Below, piece by piece: positions 53,823 through 64,000 of a DNA stretch of 64,000 bases. The notes under the pieces are model-generated. The model was given only the letters and a program-made list of their open reading frames with translations. It was not told the origin of the DNA and did not search any database. A program made the position numbers and the translations under genes. The stretch spans positions 584,501-648,500 of the forward strand of contig JBAMJR010000087.1 in NCBI GenBank assembly GCA_038501785.1, written 5' to 3'. The stretch comes from Myoxocephalus aenaeus. Its lineage: Eukaryota; Chordata; Actinopteri; Perciformes; Cottidae. Position 1 is the first letter of the stretch, and each line of letters starts with the position of its first letter.

Positions 53823-55066
53823 CACTGAAAAAAATGTTGTGTTGAATTTACTTAATTTTTTTTAGGTAAGTGATTGCACAAAATAAATTCATCTAAATCC
53901 AGACATATTTTTTAAGTTGATTGTACTAATTATTTTCAACTAATTTCAGCCTAATTATATTTATGTTTTCTGCTCAACAATTTTGATTAGAGTTAACTCA
54001 AATTTGTTAAGAAATTCCAACTAAACCCATGTTGAGTTTACTAAAATGAATTAAGTAACTGTAACCATTTTTTTTGTTTACATGCAAATCAATTTAATGT
54101 TTAAATTTGTACATACTAAAATTAAGTTTAAATAAAATACGATTAGCAATTATTAGTATCTTATTTTATTCAAATAAGGCAAACAGCATATTTCAATATA
54201 ACTCTTATTAAAGCTGCGAGCAGCTGTGAGCGGGTCCTGCTACCGGCACGTTCGGGGTAGCCGGCGGGTCGCCGACTTGCCCCGGAAGGTTACCGGCCAA
54301 ACCCATGCATTGTCGCAACAAGAGCAGGGACCAGCAACTGAGTTTTTACAGTTTAATCCTGGCTGCGCAGTAGAGCTACTTAGCTTTCAGCGTCACTGGC
54401 TTCCGTCATGGTTCCAAATTACACAGGCGAAATGCATGGTGGGGAAAACAGTTGCAGCGAGTTGGGCTGCGAACAACTGTTTGTGTGGCTTGCCTTCCGG
54501 TCTGTCTCTTCCTGTTTTGTTTTGTTCGCGAGCGCTACCCAGAATGCAATTGGGCGCTGTCATTTTTATTTAAATCCGATGCTGTTTGGCTGATTTCCTT
54601 TGGCCAGTAGGTGGCGCTATGACAATGTGAACATTGGCCATGTACACGTCCTCAGGCATGGACCAGCATCATGTTTGAGGAGAATTGGGCTAATGGCATC
54701 ATGTACATGTACTCAAGCCAAGACCAGCAGCCTGTATATAGGAGTTACAACAGGGTTCTCTCATATAGCGCTTAGCACAAAGTTAGCACAAAGTAGAAAA
54801 AGAGTTTCGCGCCGCCAGGGGAAAAGGGGGGCGGGGCTTGTGGACGCACATGCGCAGATGTGGCAAATGAATGTGGAAATTAAAATGTACATATTTTTTT
54901 CCTGTTACCTTTAAATGAATAAAATGAACTTTTCTTAAACCATGGAAGTATGTGTTAAGATTAATTAAAAAAGATAAGTAGGATTCAATAACACATTCAA
55001 ATCAGTAAAATAACCTTGATTAAATCAAGTAATATCTAAAAGGGGTCCGAATAATTTTTTTCAGTG
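53823..55066. mobile_element. CACTG-ended element (EnSpm/CACTA-like, non-autonomous)
   Basis: CACTGAAAAAAAT at the left and its inverse ATTTTTTTCAGTG at the right. Comparison with the empty site in block B ('ccgtcttcttacag') shows a 2-bp TT duplication. CACTR ends plus 2-3-bp duplications fit EnSpm/CACTA. 1244 bp, no transposase. Confidence 0.65.
54212..54910. mobile_element. TTAA-flanked repeat ('agctgcgagcagctgtgagc')
   Basis: TTAA at 54208-54211 and 54911-54914. It includes 'gtaggtggcgctatgacaat'. Recognised as a common fish repeat, possibly Kolobok-like. Lies inside the CACTG element. Confidence 0.45.
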
Positions 55067-55934
55067 TTCTTACAGTGTTGTGTCATAACGACATAAACAA
55101 CCCGGTTCATAGTATTACTTCATTAACGAGGTTGGAATAGAAATGAACGAAGGAATATGAAAGTGAAACCAACGTATTTTTCACAGAGTACAAAGCTACT
55201 AAACTGTCTCTTTGTTCAGTTTCAAACATGCTGAATTAAATACGTTATCACACAAACGACGTGTGTCATATATGTGTGTCTCATAAACCTTCATGTTGTT
55301 ATGGTTTATTTACATGCAGATTATAATCTGATCATAAAAATATGCAGACAACAGTTTAAGAAACACCACACAACTCGTGTTGACTTGATATGTTTTATTG
55401 TAATGTAACAAAATAGTTGATTAAAAAGATGATAATCAGAAACATGAATAATGAGGGCTGAAGCTGCAGTTCAACACCAGAGAGAATATCAAATACGTCA
55501 GTTTGATTACTTTACAGCAGTTTGATCACTTTACAGCAGTTTGATTACTTTACAGCAGTTTTCAGCAACGCAACGTTTGTAGTTCGCCAGCAGGTTTAAC
55601 AGATTATTGAAAGTATTCCCAAGTTATAGCAACAGTTATTTACATGATCTGCGTTTGTCTTCATGATCGTTTGTTCTCGTGAACGGCCGAATGATACGTC
55701 ACTTTAAATGGTGCCGCCGCAAGGAATTGTGGGTCGGCATTATCTCCTCTCCTTTCGCAAAGGAAGTTCCAGTGGTTCCTATGCTAAAGGAGCTAAGTTA
55801 GGAAGCATTGAAGCTCCTTTCCTTTGCGTTTGGACAATTCGACCGGCACTTATCATGGCGGCCACTGAGGTACTTCAGGTGATTTCACTCCGTTAGGAAG
55901 GTTCCTCACCGAAATGGAATATTCGACCGCAGCC

Positions 55935-57013
55935 ATAGTCAACACATTTCCTCCTAACGTCTATTCCTAACCACTTCTCCTTGATCTCTGTGGAAAACGT
56001 CACGGGGTTAAGGAAAGAAGGGAAGGAGACTTCATGAGGAGTTAGGAGAAGACAACCGCGGAGTTTAGAGGATCAGACTCCACTTTCACTAACTACGTAG
56101 TTATGACGCGACGGCAGGCGATGTTAGTGACGTCAGTCTGCAGCGGTGAAACTACAACGTTGTAGTCCATCTCTACCACAATAAAGATCATCTTAAATAC
56201 TTCATCCGTCTTCTTACAGTGTTGCGTCATGCAGACGATTTAAACAACCTGGTTCATAGTATTACTTTATTAACAACATAAACAACCTGGTTCATAGTAT
56301 TACTTTATTAATATAAACAACCTGGTTCATAGTATTACTTTATTAATGAACAATGAAAGAAGAAACATGAAAGTGACACCAACGTATTTTTCACAGAGTA
56401 CAAAGCTACTAAACTGTCTCTCTGTTCAGTTTCAAACATGCTGAATTAAATTTGTTCTCCACTAATAATGTGTGGCATATATGTGTGTCTCATATCCCTT
56501 TATGTTGTTATGGTTTATATGCAGATTATAATCTGATCATAAGAATATGCAGACAACAGTTTATGAAACAACACACAACTCGTGTTGACTTGATATGTTT
56601 TATTGTAATGTAACAAAATAGTTGATTCAAAAGATGATAATCAGAAACATGACTCAGACTGAAGAGCTCGTCCAGTTTAACTCTTTCATCAAAGCTTCTG
56701 GAGCTGAAGTCAAATAAAAGAATGAAGGCTGAAGCTGCAGTTCAACACCAGAGAGAATATCAATACAGCAGTTTGATCACTTTACAGCAGTTTGATCACT
56801 TTACAACAGTGTCATCACTTTACAGCAGTTTTCAGCAACGTAATGTTCATAGTTTCCCAGCAGGTTTAACAGATTATTGAAAGTATTTCCAAGTTATGCT
56901 AATGATTATTTACATGATCTGTGTTTGTCTTCATGATCGTTTGTTCTCTTGAACGACTGAATGATACGTCACTTTAAATGTTTCCGCCGCAATTTATTGT
57001 GGGTCGGCATTAT
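55935..57013 (+). mobile_element. E1 element copy abutting the previous one
   Basis: Starts 'atagtcaacacatttcctcc' directly after the first E1 right end, lacking its own left TIR, and runs to 'cattatctccgcctggtgaa', where the MADF tail begins, as in blocks A and B. 'caacctggttcatagtatta' is repeated three times near 56245-56340. Confidence 0.75.
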
Positions 57014-57510
57014 CTCCGCCTGGTGAATAACATGTACTCAGAAACATTAAGGATTAAATATGGAACATGAAAACACATGAAATCAGAGGATAATTATGTA
57101 TTTATTTGTCAAACATTTTGTTTTGTTATTGAAGCTGTCTTGACAAAAACAAGTAAATCGATTATTTTAAATGACGTCTCTTCTCGTGAGGAAAGAGCCT
57201 GGAAGACGTTCAAATCAGGGAGTAAAAGTACAAGATAAATATGTATTGTACACAATATGTTGTTACGTTGTCATGGTAACGTGATATGTTGCAGCAAAGT
57301 GCTGTCCCATTTGTTTTAACACCATTTCAAGCCCTACAGTCTCTCACACTCAACCACTTAAAAGGTGACGTATTGAGTCCTTGAGGGTTCAGGGTTTAAG
57401 GGGGACATTGGGATTGGGCCATCGAACATCAACAAATCACACCAGCCTTAACCTTTAATCTGGTATTTAATTCTGATTTTAAAAGTGTGATAACAAAATC
57501 AGGTTAAAAA
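57014..57510 (+). repeat. MADF-tail repeat, block C
   Basis: As 14206-14690 but joined at 'aaaatcaggttaaaaaaaac' directly to the minisatellite flank, so the (GAA)n part is missing. Confidence 0.7.
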
Positions 57511-57530
57511 AAACACATAGGCATACGCAG

Positions 57531-57663
57531 GTGCATGCTGGTCCTGTACCTGCCGACTCCTATATATAACCCCAGGTGCATGCTGGTCCTGTACCTGCCG
57601 ACTCCTATATATAACCCCAGGTGCATGCTGGTCCTGTACCTGCCGACTCCTATATATAACCCC
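57531..57663. repeat. 45-bp minisatellite, 3 copies (left part)
   Basis: Unit starts at 57531, 57576 and 57621; the third is cut two bases short at the E1 insertion. Confidence 0.93.
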
Positions 57664-58848
57664 TGGGCTGCGGTCGAATAGTCCATTTTGGTTAGGAACC
57701 TTCCTAACTGAGTGAAATGACCCGGAAGTACCTAAGTGGTCGCCATGATAAGTGCCGGTCGAATTGTCCAAACGCAAAGGAAAGGAGCTTCAATGCTTCC
57801 TAATTTAGCTCCTTTAGCATAGGAACCACTGGACCTTCCTTTACGAAAGGAGAGGAGATAATGCCGACCCACAATTCCTTGCGGCGGGCAACATTTAAAG
57901 TGACGTATCATTCGGCCGTTCACGAGAACAGACGATCATGACCGACACACGCAGATCATGTAAATAACTGTTGCTATAACTTGGAAACACTTTCAATAAT
58001 CTGTTAAACCTGCTGGCAAACTAAAAACGTTACGTTGCTGAAAAGTGCTGTAAAGTGATCAAACTGACGTATTTTATATTCTATCTGGTGTTGAACTGCA
58101 GCTTCAGCCCTCATTCTTTTATTTTATTTGACTTCAGTTACAGAAGCTTTAATGAAAGAGTTAAACTGGACGAGCTCTTCAGTCTGAGTCATGTTTCTGA
58201 TTATCATCTTTTTAATCAACTATTTTGTCACATTACAATAAAACATATCAAGTCAACACGAGTTGTGTGATGTTTCATAAACTGTTGTATGCATATTTTT
58301 ATGATCAGATTATAATCTGCATGTAAATAAACCATAACAACATAAAGGGATATGAGACACACATATATGACACACATCGTTTGTGGGATAACGTATTTAA
58401 TTCAGCATGTTTGAAACTGAACAAAGAGACAGTTTTAGTAGCTTTGTACGTTGGTTTCACTTTCATATTCCTTCGTTCATTTCTATTCCAAACTCGTTAA
58501 TAAAGTAATACTATGAACCGGGTTGTTTATGTCGTTATGACGCAACACTGTAAGAAGACGGACGAAGTATATAAACTGCGCTTTTTGTATTCCTTCTTCA
58601 GAACATTGTAGTTTCACCGCTGGCTACAGACTGACGTCACTAACATGCGCCTGCCGTCGCGTCATAACTACGTCGCTTAGTGAAAGTGGAGTCGGATTTG
58701 CCAAACACCGCGGTTGTCTTCTCCTAACTCCTTATGAATTCTCCTTCCCATCTTTCCTTAACCCTGTGACGTTTTCCACAGAGGTTAAGGAAAAGTGCTT
58801 AGGGTTAGACGTTAGGAGGTAATTATTTGACTATTCGACCGCAGCCCA
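57664..58848 (-). mobile_element. Complete E1 element inside the minisatellite
   Basis: A perfect 20-bp TIR (TGGGCTGCGGTCGAATAGTC and its inverse at 58829-58848) encloses 1185 bp without a transposase. The array resumes directly on the other side. The interior includes E1 landmarks seen elsewhere: 'tcactaacatgcgcctgccg', 'gacgtt' and 'gaaaacgtcacagg'-like segments, and 'gtgatcaaactgacg'. This copy defines the family. Confidence 0.88.
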
Positions 58849-58849
58849 G

Positions 58850-58984
58850 GTGCATGCTGGTCCTGTACCTGCCGACTCCTATATATAACCCCAGGTGCAT
58901 GCTGGTCCTGTACCTGCCGACTCCTATATATAACCCCAGGTGCATGCTGGTCCTGTACCTGCCGACTCCTATATATAACCCCAG
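58850..58984. repeat. 45-bp minisatellite, 3 copies (right part)
   Basis: Exactly 135 bp, followed by 'gtgcccacagtgttaccca' as in blocks A and B. Confidence 0.95.
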
Positions 58985-59159
58985 GTGCCCACAGTGTTAC
59001 CCAATTCATAAACAAATGAACAAACCAAAAAACTATGTACAACAACAGAAAAGTGTAACACTTTATAATAACTACACACTATATAGCATTAGTTATGTAT
59101 GAGTAAACACTTAATTAATCAATTATAAAGCATTGTTCCAACATTAACACTCATATTAA

Positions 59160-60585
59160 CTCATGCAGCGGGACAAGGAGCATATCAGACACTCGGGTAC
59201 AGGTTGTGTCGGCTTGTGCTGGTCCGAAGATGATGGTATCCATTAACTGCTCGGCTCTATGGGTCTGGTACAGCGTGGAGATTCTCTCTTCTAGTTCATC
59301 ACAGACAGTTTACAGGACAGTCATTCAGACAGTAGACCAGACATCCTCATTGAAATACAACAAACAGTATAAATAATTAAATGATGGGTCTGACAGTAGA
59401 GCTCCTCTGGGTTCATGTTGGTGTCAAAGGGAAGGAAATGGAAGAATAAGCAGCACAAATGTTGCAGTCAATTTCAGTGAAGCAGAAAGCAAAAGTATTA
59501 TTAAAAAGAGGTTAAAGGAAAGATAAGATAAGATAAGATAATCCTTTATTAGTCCCTCAGTGGGGAAATTACAGGATTACAGCAGCCTTGCTCACAAGTG
59601 AATAAAAAGAATAATACAATAGAAACATGTAATATAAGTAAATATAAATGAGCAGTAAAACAGTAGAGAAATATTAATATACAGACTGAATAGAAAAATA
59701 CTTAAACGTATTGCACGTAATATACGTAATAATATTGCACCAGGTGAATGATAAAGTGACCAAGTTCAGTTCAAGTGTTCAGTTGTCAGAGTGGTCTACT
59801 GGGAGCTCAGCTGGTTGTGCAGCCTGACCGCAGCGGTTCCTCTCCCTCAGACACCGGGGATGAATCAGCCGGTGACTGAAGGAGCTGTGCAGCGCTGCTA
59901 GAGTGTCCTGCATGGGGTGGGAGGCGTGGCTTATCATGGACGAGAGCTTACTCATCATCCTCCTGTCCCCCACCACCTCCACGGTATCCAGAGGACGCCC
60001 CAGCACGCTGCTGGCCTTCTTTACCAGCTTGTCCAGTCTCCTCCTGTCAGCTGCCGTGATGCTGCTGCTCCAGAAGACCACTCCATAAAAGATGGCTGAT
60101 GCCACCACAGAGTCAAAGAAGGTCTTCAGGAGTGCTGAAACCTGCAATTTCCCCACTGCAGGACTAAGATTATTATACTTATTTTATATCAAAACTTATA
60201 TTTGGACACACTGGGCTTAACAGTATGCTATAAACAATATGGAAAGTGTGACTATTGTGAGCAAGAAGAAACATAGAACATGTTATTTTACACTATCAGA
60301 AATATGAGCATGAAAGAAGACAGATAATTGGAAGCCTCTGCAATGAAAAAGTAGAGTTAGATATAAGTAAGTAAGTGCTATCAAGTACTATTTCAGTAAC
60401 AAATATTATTTAGAAAATATGAGCCGTTTTGTTTGTTTTGATGAATTTACAAGTGTATATAAATATAAATATTTGTTTTATAATGAAAGAACTAGAGATC
60501 CTGATTCACACTCCATACCAGTTGGTGGCGGTAATGCACCAAACAGTTGTTTGCTCACCGCCAGTAAACCTCAAAGAAGAAGAAG
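59160..60585 (+). pseudogene. I/Nimb-type LINE C-terminal fragment and 3' end (copy C), split by Rex1
   Basis: 59160-59520 and 60170-60585 together match copies A and B. Extra deletions occur in the zinc-knuckle part. It ends 'ccgccagtaaacctcaaaga' plus a GAA/GTA tail. Confidence 0.72.
59521..60165 (-). pseudogene. Rex1/Babar LINE 3' part
   Basis: Minus-strand ORF 59779-60156 reads L-L-K-T-F-F-D-S-V-V-A-S-A-I-F-Y, F-W-S-S-S-I, R-R-L-D-K-L-V-K-K-A-S-S-V-L-G, M-M-S-K-L-S-S-M, A-L-H-S-S-F-S-H-R-L and R-C-L-R-E-R, the C-terminal domain of Rex1-type reverse transcriptase. The 3' end is a GATAA repeat (59521-59540), typical of Rex1. The open 125-codon frame suggests a fairly recent insertion. Confidence 0.82.
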
Positions 60586-60629
60586 AAGAGGAAGTAGAAG
60601 TAGAAGCAGAAGAAGAAGAAGCTTCTCTC

Positions 60630-60943
60630 CTCCAGCTCTGTGTCTACCAGGTGAAGCAGCTGCAGCCGGATGGAGAGCTCAGTGGAGCCATAGAGAGACA
60701 CGCGGACCCGCTGTGAGCTTTAAAGGAATTGTCCGGTAAAGTCCTGAGAAGCTAGCGAGTGTTAGCCACCTAGCATGTAGCTCGGTCATGTAGCGATAGC
60801 AGCGATCAACACAGGAACAGAGACTTGGGCTGCACCTGGATTACTCGACACAAGCTTCAAGCCTCGACACGAAAGGACACATCACGAGCTGTTTGACAGA
60901 TTAACAGCAGATCACGAGGAGGACGTTTCTCGTTTCAGAGAAA
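60630..60943 (+). promoter_or_regulatory. Candidate 5' leader of type II ZNF exon 1 (block C)
   Basis: Nearly identical to 16681-16988 and 30120-30439. Confidence 0.4.
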
Positions 60944-61001
60944 ATGAGCGACGAGCCAAACTACTGGAGGCTGAACCCTCGAGTTCAGCTCCACAGATCA
61001 G
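60944..61001 (+). CDS. Type II ZNF exon 1 for a gene beyond the window
   Basis: Same 19-codon frame M-S-D-E-P-N-Y-W ... V-Q-L-H-R-S. The donor is G|GTTTGG, slightly weaker than the GTTTGT of the other copies. No exon 2 occurs in the remaining 3 kb, so its partner, if any, lies to the right. Confidence 0.45.
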
Positions 61002-61079
61002 GTTTGGGCTTTTTACTTCTTGTTCCCGGTGTTCATGCTCGTTTTACGGGTTTAAGTCTCATCTGAGTCCGTTTTCAGG

Positions 61080-61445
61080 TCATTAATTGTAGTCAGAGAG
61101 ACTTCTGGTGAATGTGTTTCGTTTCCAGCTCTCCTTCTCTGGTTACATTCAGCAGGGAGGAACTTTTAAACACCCGACGGTCCTCTGGTCAAACTGTTTC
61201 TCCGTTTCTTTTACGGGATTTGCACGTGGAGACTTTATGGGTCAAAATGGCGGCGCAGAACAACTTCCTCCTCGTGCGGTAGAATAGTGAAAACATTTAC
61301 TCCTAACCACTTTTCCTTCACCTCTGTGGAAAACGTCAAGGGGTCAAGGAAAGACGGGAATGAGAATTCATGAGGAGTTAGGAAAAGACAACCTGTGTTT
61401 AGAGAATCCGACTCCTCTTTCACTAACTACGTAGTTATTACGCGA
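61080..61445 (+). repeat. ZNF-intron/E1 fragment, empty piggyBac site
   Basis: Matches 17.12-17.21 plus 18.35-18.56 kb without the piggyBac. 'ggaacttttaaacacccgac' is the unfilled TTAA site. Confidence 0.75.
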
Positions 61446-62200
61446 TATGGAGCTAAATCCAGGTCGTATGTTTTGTACATTTTGAAAAAAAGATTTGAAC
61501 CCGAAAAATCAAGTTTTACTGTTGAACTTTGAAAAATAATGTATTTTTTCAGTTTTAACAGATTTTATATTTTTAACTTTCACTCTTTATTTTTTTTTAC
61601 AGTTTTGAATCTTTTTTTTCGGGTTCAAAGCTGTTTTTGGGGTTCAAAGCTTTTTTCCAGATTCAGATCGTTTTTTTCTTCAGGTTCAGACTTTTGGGCC
61701 GGATCTGGCGTGGGGGCGTGGTTTCAACTGCAGGGGCGTGGTCTCATGAGTGACAGCTTAACAATGAAGGCTGAGAACCAGCCTCAACCACGTTGCCTTC
61801 AGGTACCGTGGGCATTATGACTTACTATACCTTCATACAGCATATTCACGGGATTGGCAGTAAACTAAATTGATGCCAGTGACACAGTTATGTTTAGCTG
61901 CTGTTTTAGGCCATACTTGGCATGAATGACAGTATAAGATCAATAAACTATGCCGGGTTGTGCCGTTCAAAAACGACACACTAATATCTGACGTTTCGCA
62001 CCACTGTGAACACAGCGTGTCCCTGCGATGCCGTCCGCTGTGAGATGAACTGGTTTTGAATTAACTGGTGTATTATTTTTGCGCGAGACAGATCAGTCTG
62101 CTGTAAACTTCACTACCCGGCCGTGAGGCTGTGCTTGAGACGCCGAGGACACGTAAAGGACAAGAGTGAAAGGGAAAGTTGGTGGTAGGTGCCGATGCCT
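61446..62200. repeat. Repeat shared with 19.22-19.80 kb
   Basis: 61.45-61.95 kb is inverted relative to 19.39-19.80 kb; 62.02-62.13 kb is in the same orientation as 19.22-19.36 kb. Contains T-rich 'gatcgtttttttcttcaggt' tracts. The 93-codon frame at 61539 has no recognisable domain. Confidence 0.6.
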
Positions 62201-63325
62201 ATTCAATTCAGTTTATTTTATATAGCCCAACATCACAAATACAAGTTTGCCTCGGAGGGCTTTACAATCTGTACACATAACATCCCTGTCCCGGGACCTC
62301 ACATCGGATCAGGAAAAACTCCCCTAAAAAGATAGTAAAAACCCTTTCACAGGGAAAAAAGGGAAGAAACCTGAGGGAGAGCAACAGAGGAGGATCCCTC
62401 TCCCCGGATGGACAGAAGCAATAGATGTCATGTGGCCAGAATGAATAGCGTAGTTACAGCACATTCAATGAATATGACAGAAATTATTCATATAATGAGT
62501 ATTAGGCATGGTCCATGATCCTGATAATCCATGAAGCAGAAGGCGGTAGAGAGGAGGGGGGCATCAGAAGGGCCATGGCAGCAGGCAGGACCGGTTCCAG
62601 GCCGGTTCCATCAGCAGGGCCATGGCAGCAGGCAGGACCGGTTCCAGGCAGCCATGGATCCATGGCAGGAGGGGTGGGTGGGGGGGCGGCAGGACCCGGG
62701 GCAGGACCCGGGGAAGGACCCGGGGCAGGACCGGTTCCAGGCAGCCATGAATCCATGGAAAAAGAAAGTAGAGTTAGTAATGTGCATTGAAGAGACAATA
62801 GTTTATCCAGATGGAGAGAAAGAAGAGGAGAGGAGGAGTGAAAGAGGAAGAGAAGAGGAGTGAAAGAGGAAGAGAAGAGGAGCTCAGTGTATCCTAAGAT
62901 GTCCCCCAGCAGTCTAGGCCTATAGCAGCATATCTAGGGGCTGGACCAGGGCAAACCTGAGCCAGCCCTAACTATAAGCCTGAGACAGCCCTAACTATAA
63001 GCGCTATCAAAGAGGAAAGTCTTAAGTCTACTCTTAAATGAGGTGACTGTGTCTGCCCCCCGGACTGAAAGTAGAAGCTGATTCCACAGAAGAGGAGCCC
63101 GATAACTGAAAGCTCTAGCCCCCAACCTACTTTTTAAGACTCTGGGAACCACAAGTAACCCTGCATTCAGTGAGCGTAACGCTCTAGTGGGGTAATATGG
63201 CACTATAAGCTCTTTAAGATATGATGGTGCATCACCAGCTAAGGCTTTATAGGTGAGGAGGAGGATTTTAAATATGATTCTCGATCTTACAGGATTGTAA
63301 GTGTTACTATTCAAATCACTCACGT
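62201..63325 (-). pseudogene. L2-type LINE 3' end with ORF2 C-terminus
   Basis: Minus-strand ORF 62991-63323: R-I-I-F-K-I-L-L-L-T-Y-K-A-L, A-P-S-Y-L-K-E-L, R-A-L-R-S-L-N-A-G-L-L, V-P-R-V, A-F-S-Y-R-A-P-L-L-W-N-Q-L, V-T-S-F-K-S-R-L-K-T-F-L-F-D. This is the standard L2 C-terminus in one open frame. The 3' UTR to the left contains G-rich repeats at about 62530-62760. Confidence 0.8.
62669..62690 (+). repeat. G-quadruplex-prone G-rich tract
   Basis: GGGG-T-GGG-T-GGGGGGG within the L2 3' UTR, next to three 'ggacccgggg' repeats. Confidence 0.7.
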
Positions 63326-64000
63326 CAATACATCCTTTACAAAACGCTGTTGTCCGTCATATATGTGTATTATATATCTATGTATTAATCTGATGTCAAG
63401 TTGATGCCTGTCTATGCATTCATGTACCTGTCAGAGAAATATACTGAAACACCGCGGAGAGCTGTGGAAATATGATCCTCACAGATTAACGTGTGATACA
63501 ACACTGTGTGCTGTTTCATATCGCTAATGTTTTATATTAAAGACTACGGACTTTCATCTCTATCATCATAACGATAGTCTATCCTGTGCAGCACGCATTC
63601 ATCCAGATTAAACATGATTTAACTCTCATTGTGTTACTATAATGACACATTGAATAACTACACAGGAGTTAGTGTGTATTTTGAAACATTACGATGGAGC
63701 GGCTTGCTGCAGCAGTCTCCTGCACTACCAATGAGCTAGAAAAAAACTGAAGAACAGATGGCGTATTATCAGTTTAACACTCAGATTAGTAAATATATCA
63801 CTAATAAGCATCATTAACTGCGTTTTATTTTGTTACATCAACGTTAATGCACGTAGCTCACCACGTTTGTTGTTTGGGTAAATTATGCAAGATGAAAAGG
63901 CAGCCGGTGTTAGAATATACTGTAGACATATTACTATATTGCAATCTGGATGAATGCAGCAAACTGATCTGTTTAGTCTCAGCGGAACATCTGCCTCACG
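63326..64000. other. Unassigned DNA at the window end
   Basis: No gene recognised. The last about 40 bp ('cagcggaacatctgcctcac') are the inverse of 19.28-19.31 kb, so another copy of that repeat enters at the edge. Confidence 0.5.

Larger units (their letters stand above)
53530..55934 (+). mobile_element. E1 element, both ends present, split by a CACTG element
   Basis: Left TIR TGGGCTGCGGTCGAATAGTC at 53530-53549. Right end 'gaatattcgaccgcagcc' to 55934. The body matches the reverse complement of 57664-58848. The CACTG insertion occupies 53823-55066; without it the element is about 1.16 kb. No transposase. Confidence 0.8.

Noticed and set aside
62502..62863. Pro/Gly-rich open frames on both strands
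   Set aside because: Produced by short G/C-rich repeats in the L2 3' UTR.

Overview
This is nuclear DNA from a teleost fish, most likely a percomorph. The evidence is four intact C2H2 zinc-finger (ZNF) exons whose acidic N-terminal exon is of the percomorph type (start D-V-Q-Q-L-L, P-L-H-I-K-E-E, V-K-S-E-D), plus fish-type mobile elements: I/Nimb, L2, Rex1 and L1-like LINEs, piggyBac, Tc1, hAT, a CACTG-ended element and a tRNA-derived SINE. Non-coding DNA is AT-rich and almost entirely repeats. There are no prokaryotic features.

The genes are four plus-strand ZNFs, here called ZNF1-4. Each has a short exon 1 and one long exon 2. Exon 1 always ends in a phase-1 donor (TCAG|GTTTG) and exon 2 always starts after CCCTGCAG with AT. 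All four exon pairs give an open frame: ZNF1 3657-3801 + 9511-10772 (468 aa), ZNF2 16989-17046 + 22425-23935 (522 aa), ZNF3 30440-30497 + 38811-40759 (668 aa), ZNF4 46084-46273 + 48805-50270 (551 aa). A fifth exon 1 (60944-61001) points out of the window. Two inverted exon 1 copies (25835-25931 and 53085-53181) are orphans.

There are two kinds of exon 1. Type I starts M-S-K-A-E-M (or a shortened M-S-V-E-E form), encodes a charged helix, and follows a promoter cassette with CACGTG, TGACGTCA and GCGCATGCG motifs. Type II lies just downstream of an I/Nimb LINE 3' end. It has lost the type I start and 5 nt internally, which puts a downstream ATG in frame with exon 2.

Layout: 0-8.5 kb, MADF remnant, ZNF1 exon 1 and repeats; 8.57-17.2 kb, duplication block A (ZNF1 exon 2, hAT remnant, (GAA)n, 45-bp minisatellite, LINE 3' end, type II exon 1); 17.2-21.5 kb, piggyBac and repeats; 21.47-30.6 kb, block B (ZNF2 and the same suite); 30.6-38.6 kb, transposon graveyard with a Copia-gag/LINE chimeric ORF and a 60-bp palindrome; 38.8-40.8 kb, ZNF3; 41-46 kb, SINE and LINE; 46-50.3 kb, ZNF4; 50.3-61.1 kb, block C, rearranged and carrying nested transposons; 61-64 kb, L2 LINE and unassigned DNA.

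The genes look like a young, expanding family of sequence-specific nuclear regulators without a KRAB domain. Their acidic region is rich in SUMO-type motifs (hydrophobic-K-x-E/D), and in ZNF3 a 27-bp tandem repeat has multiplied one of them. A role in silencing the local transposons is an inference, not something the sequence shows.
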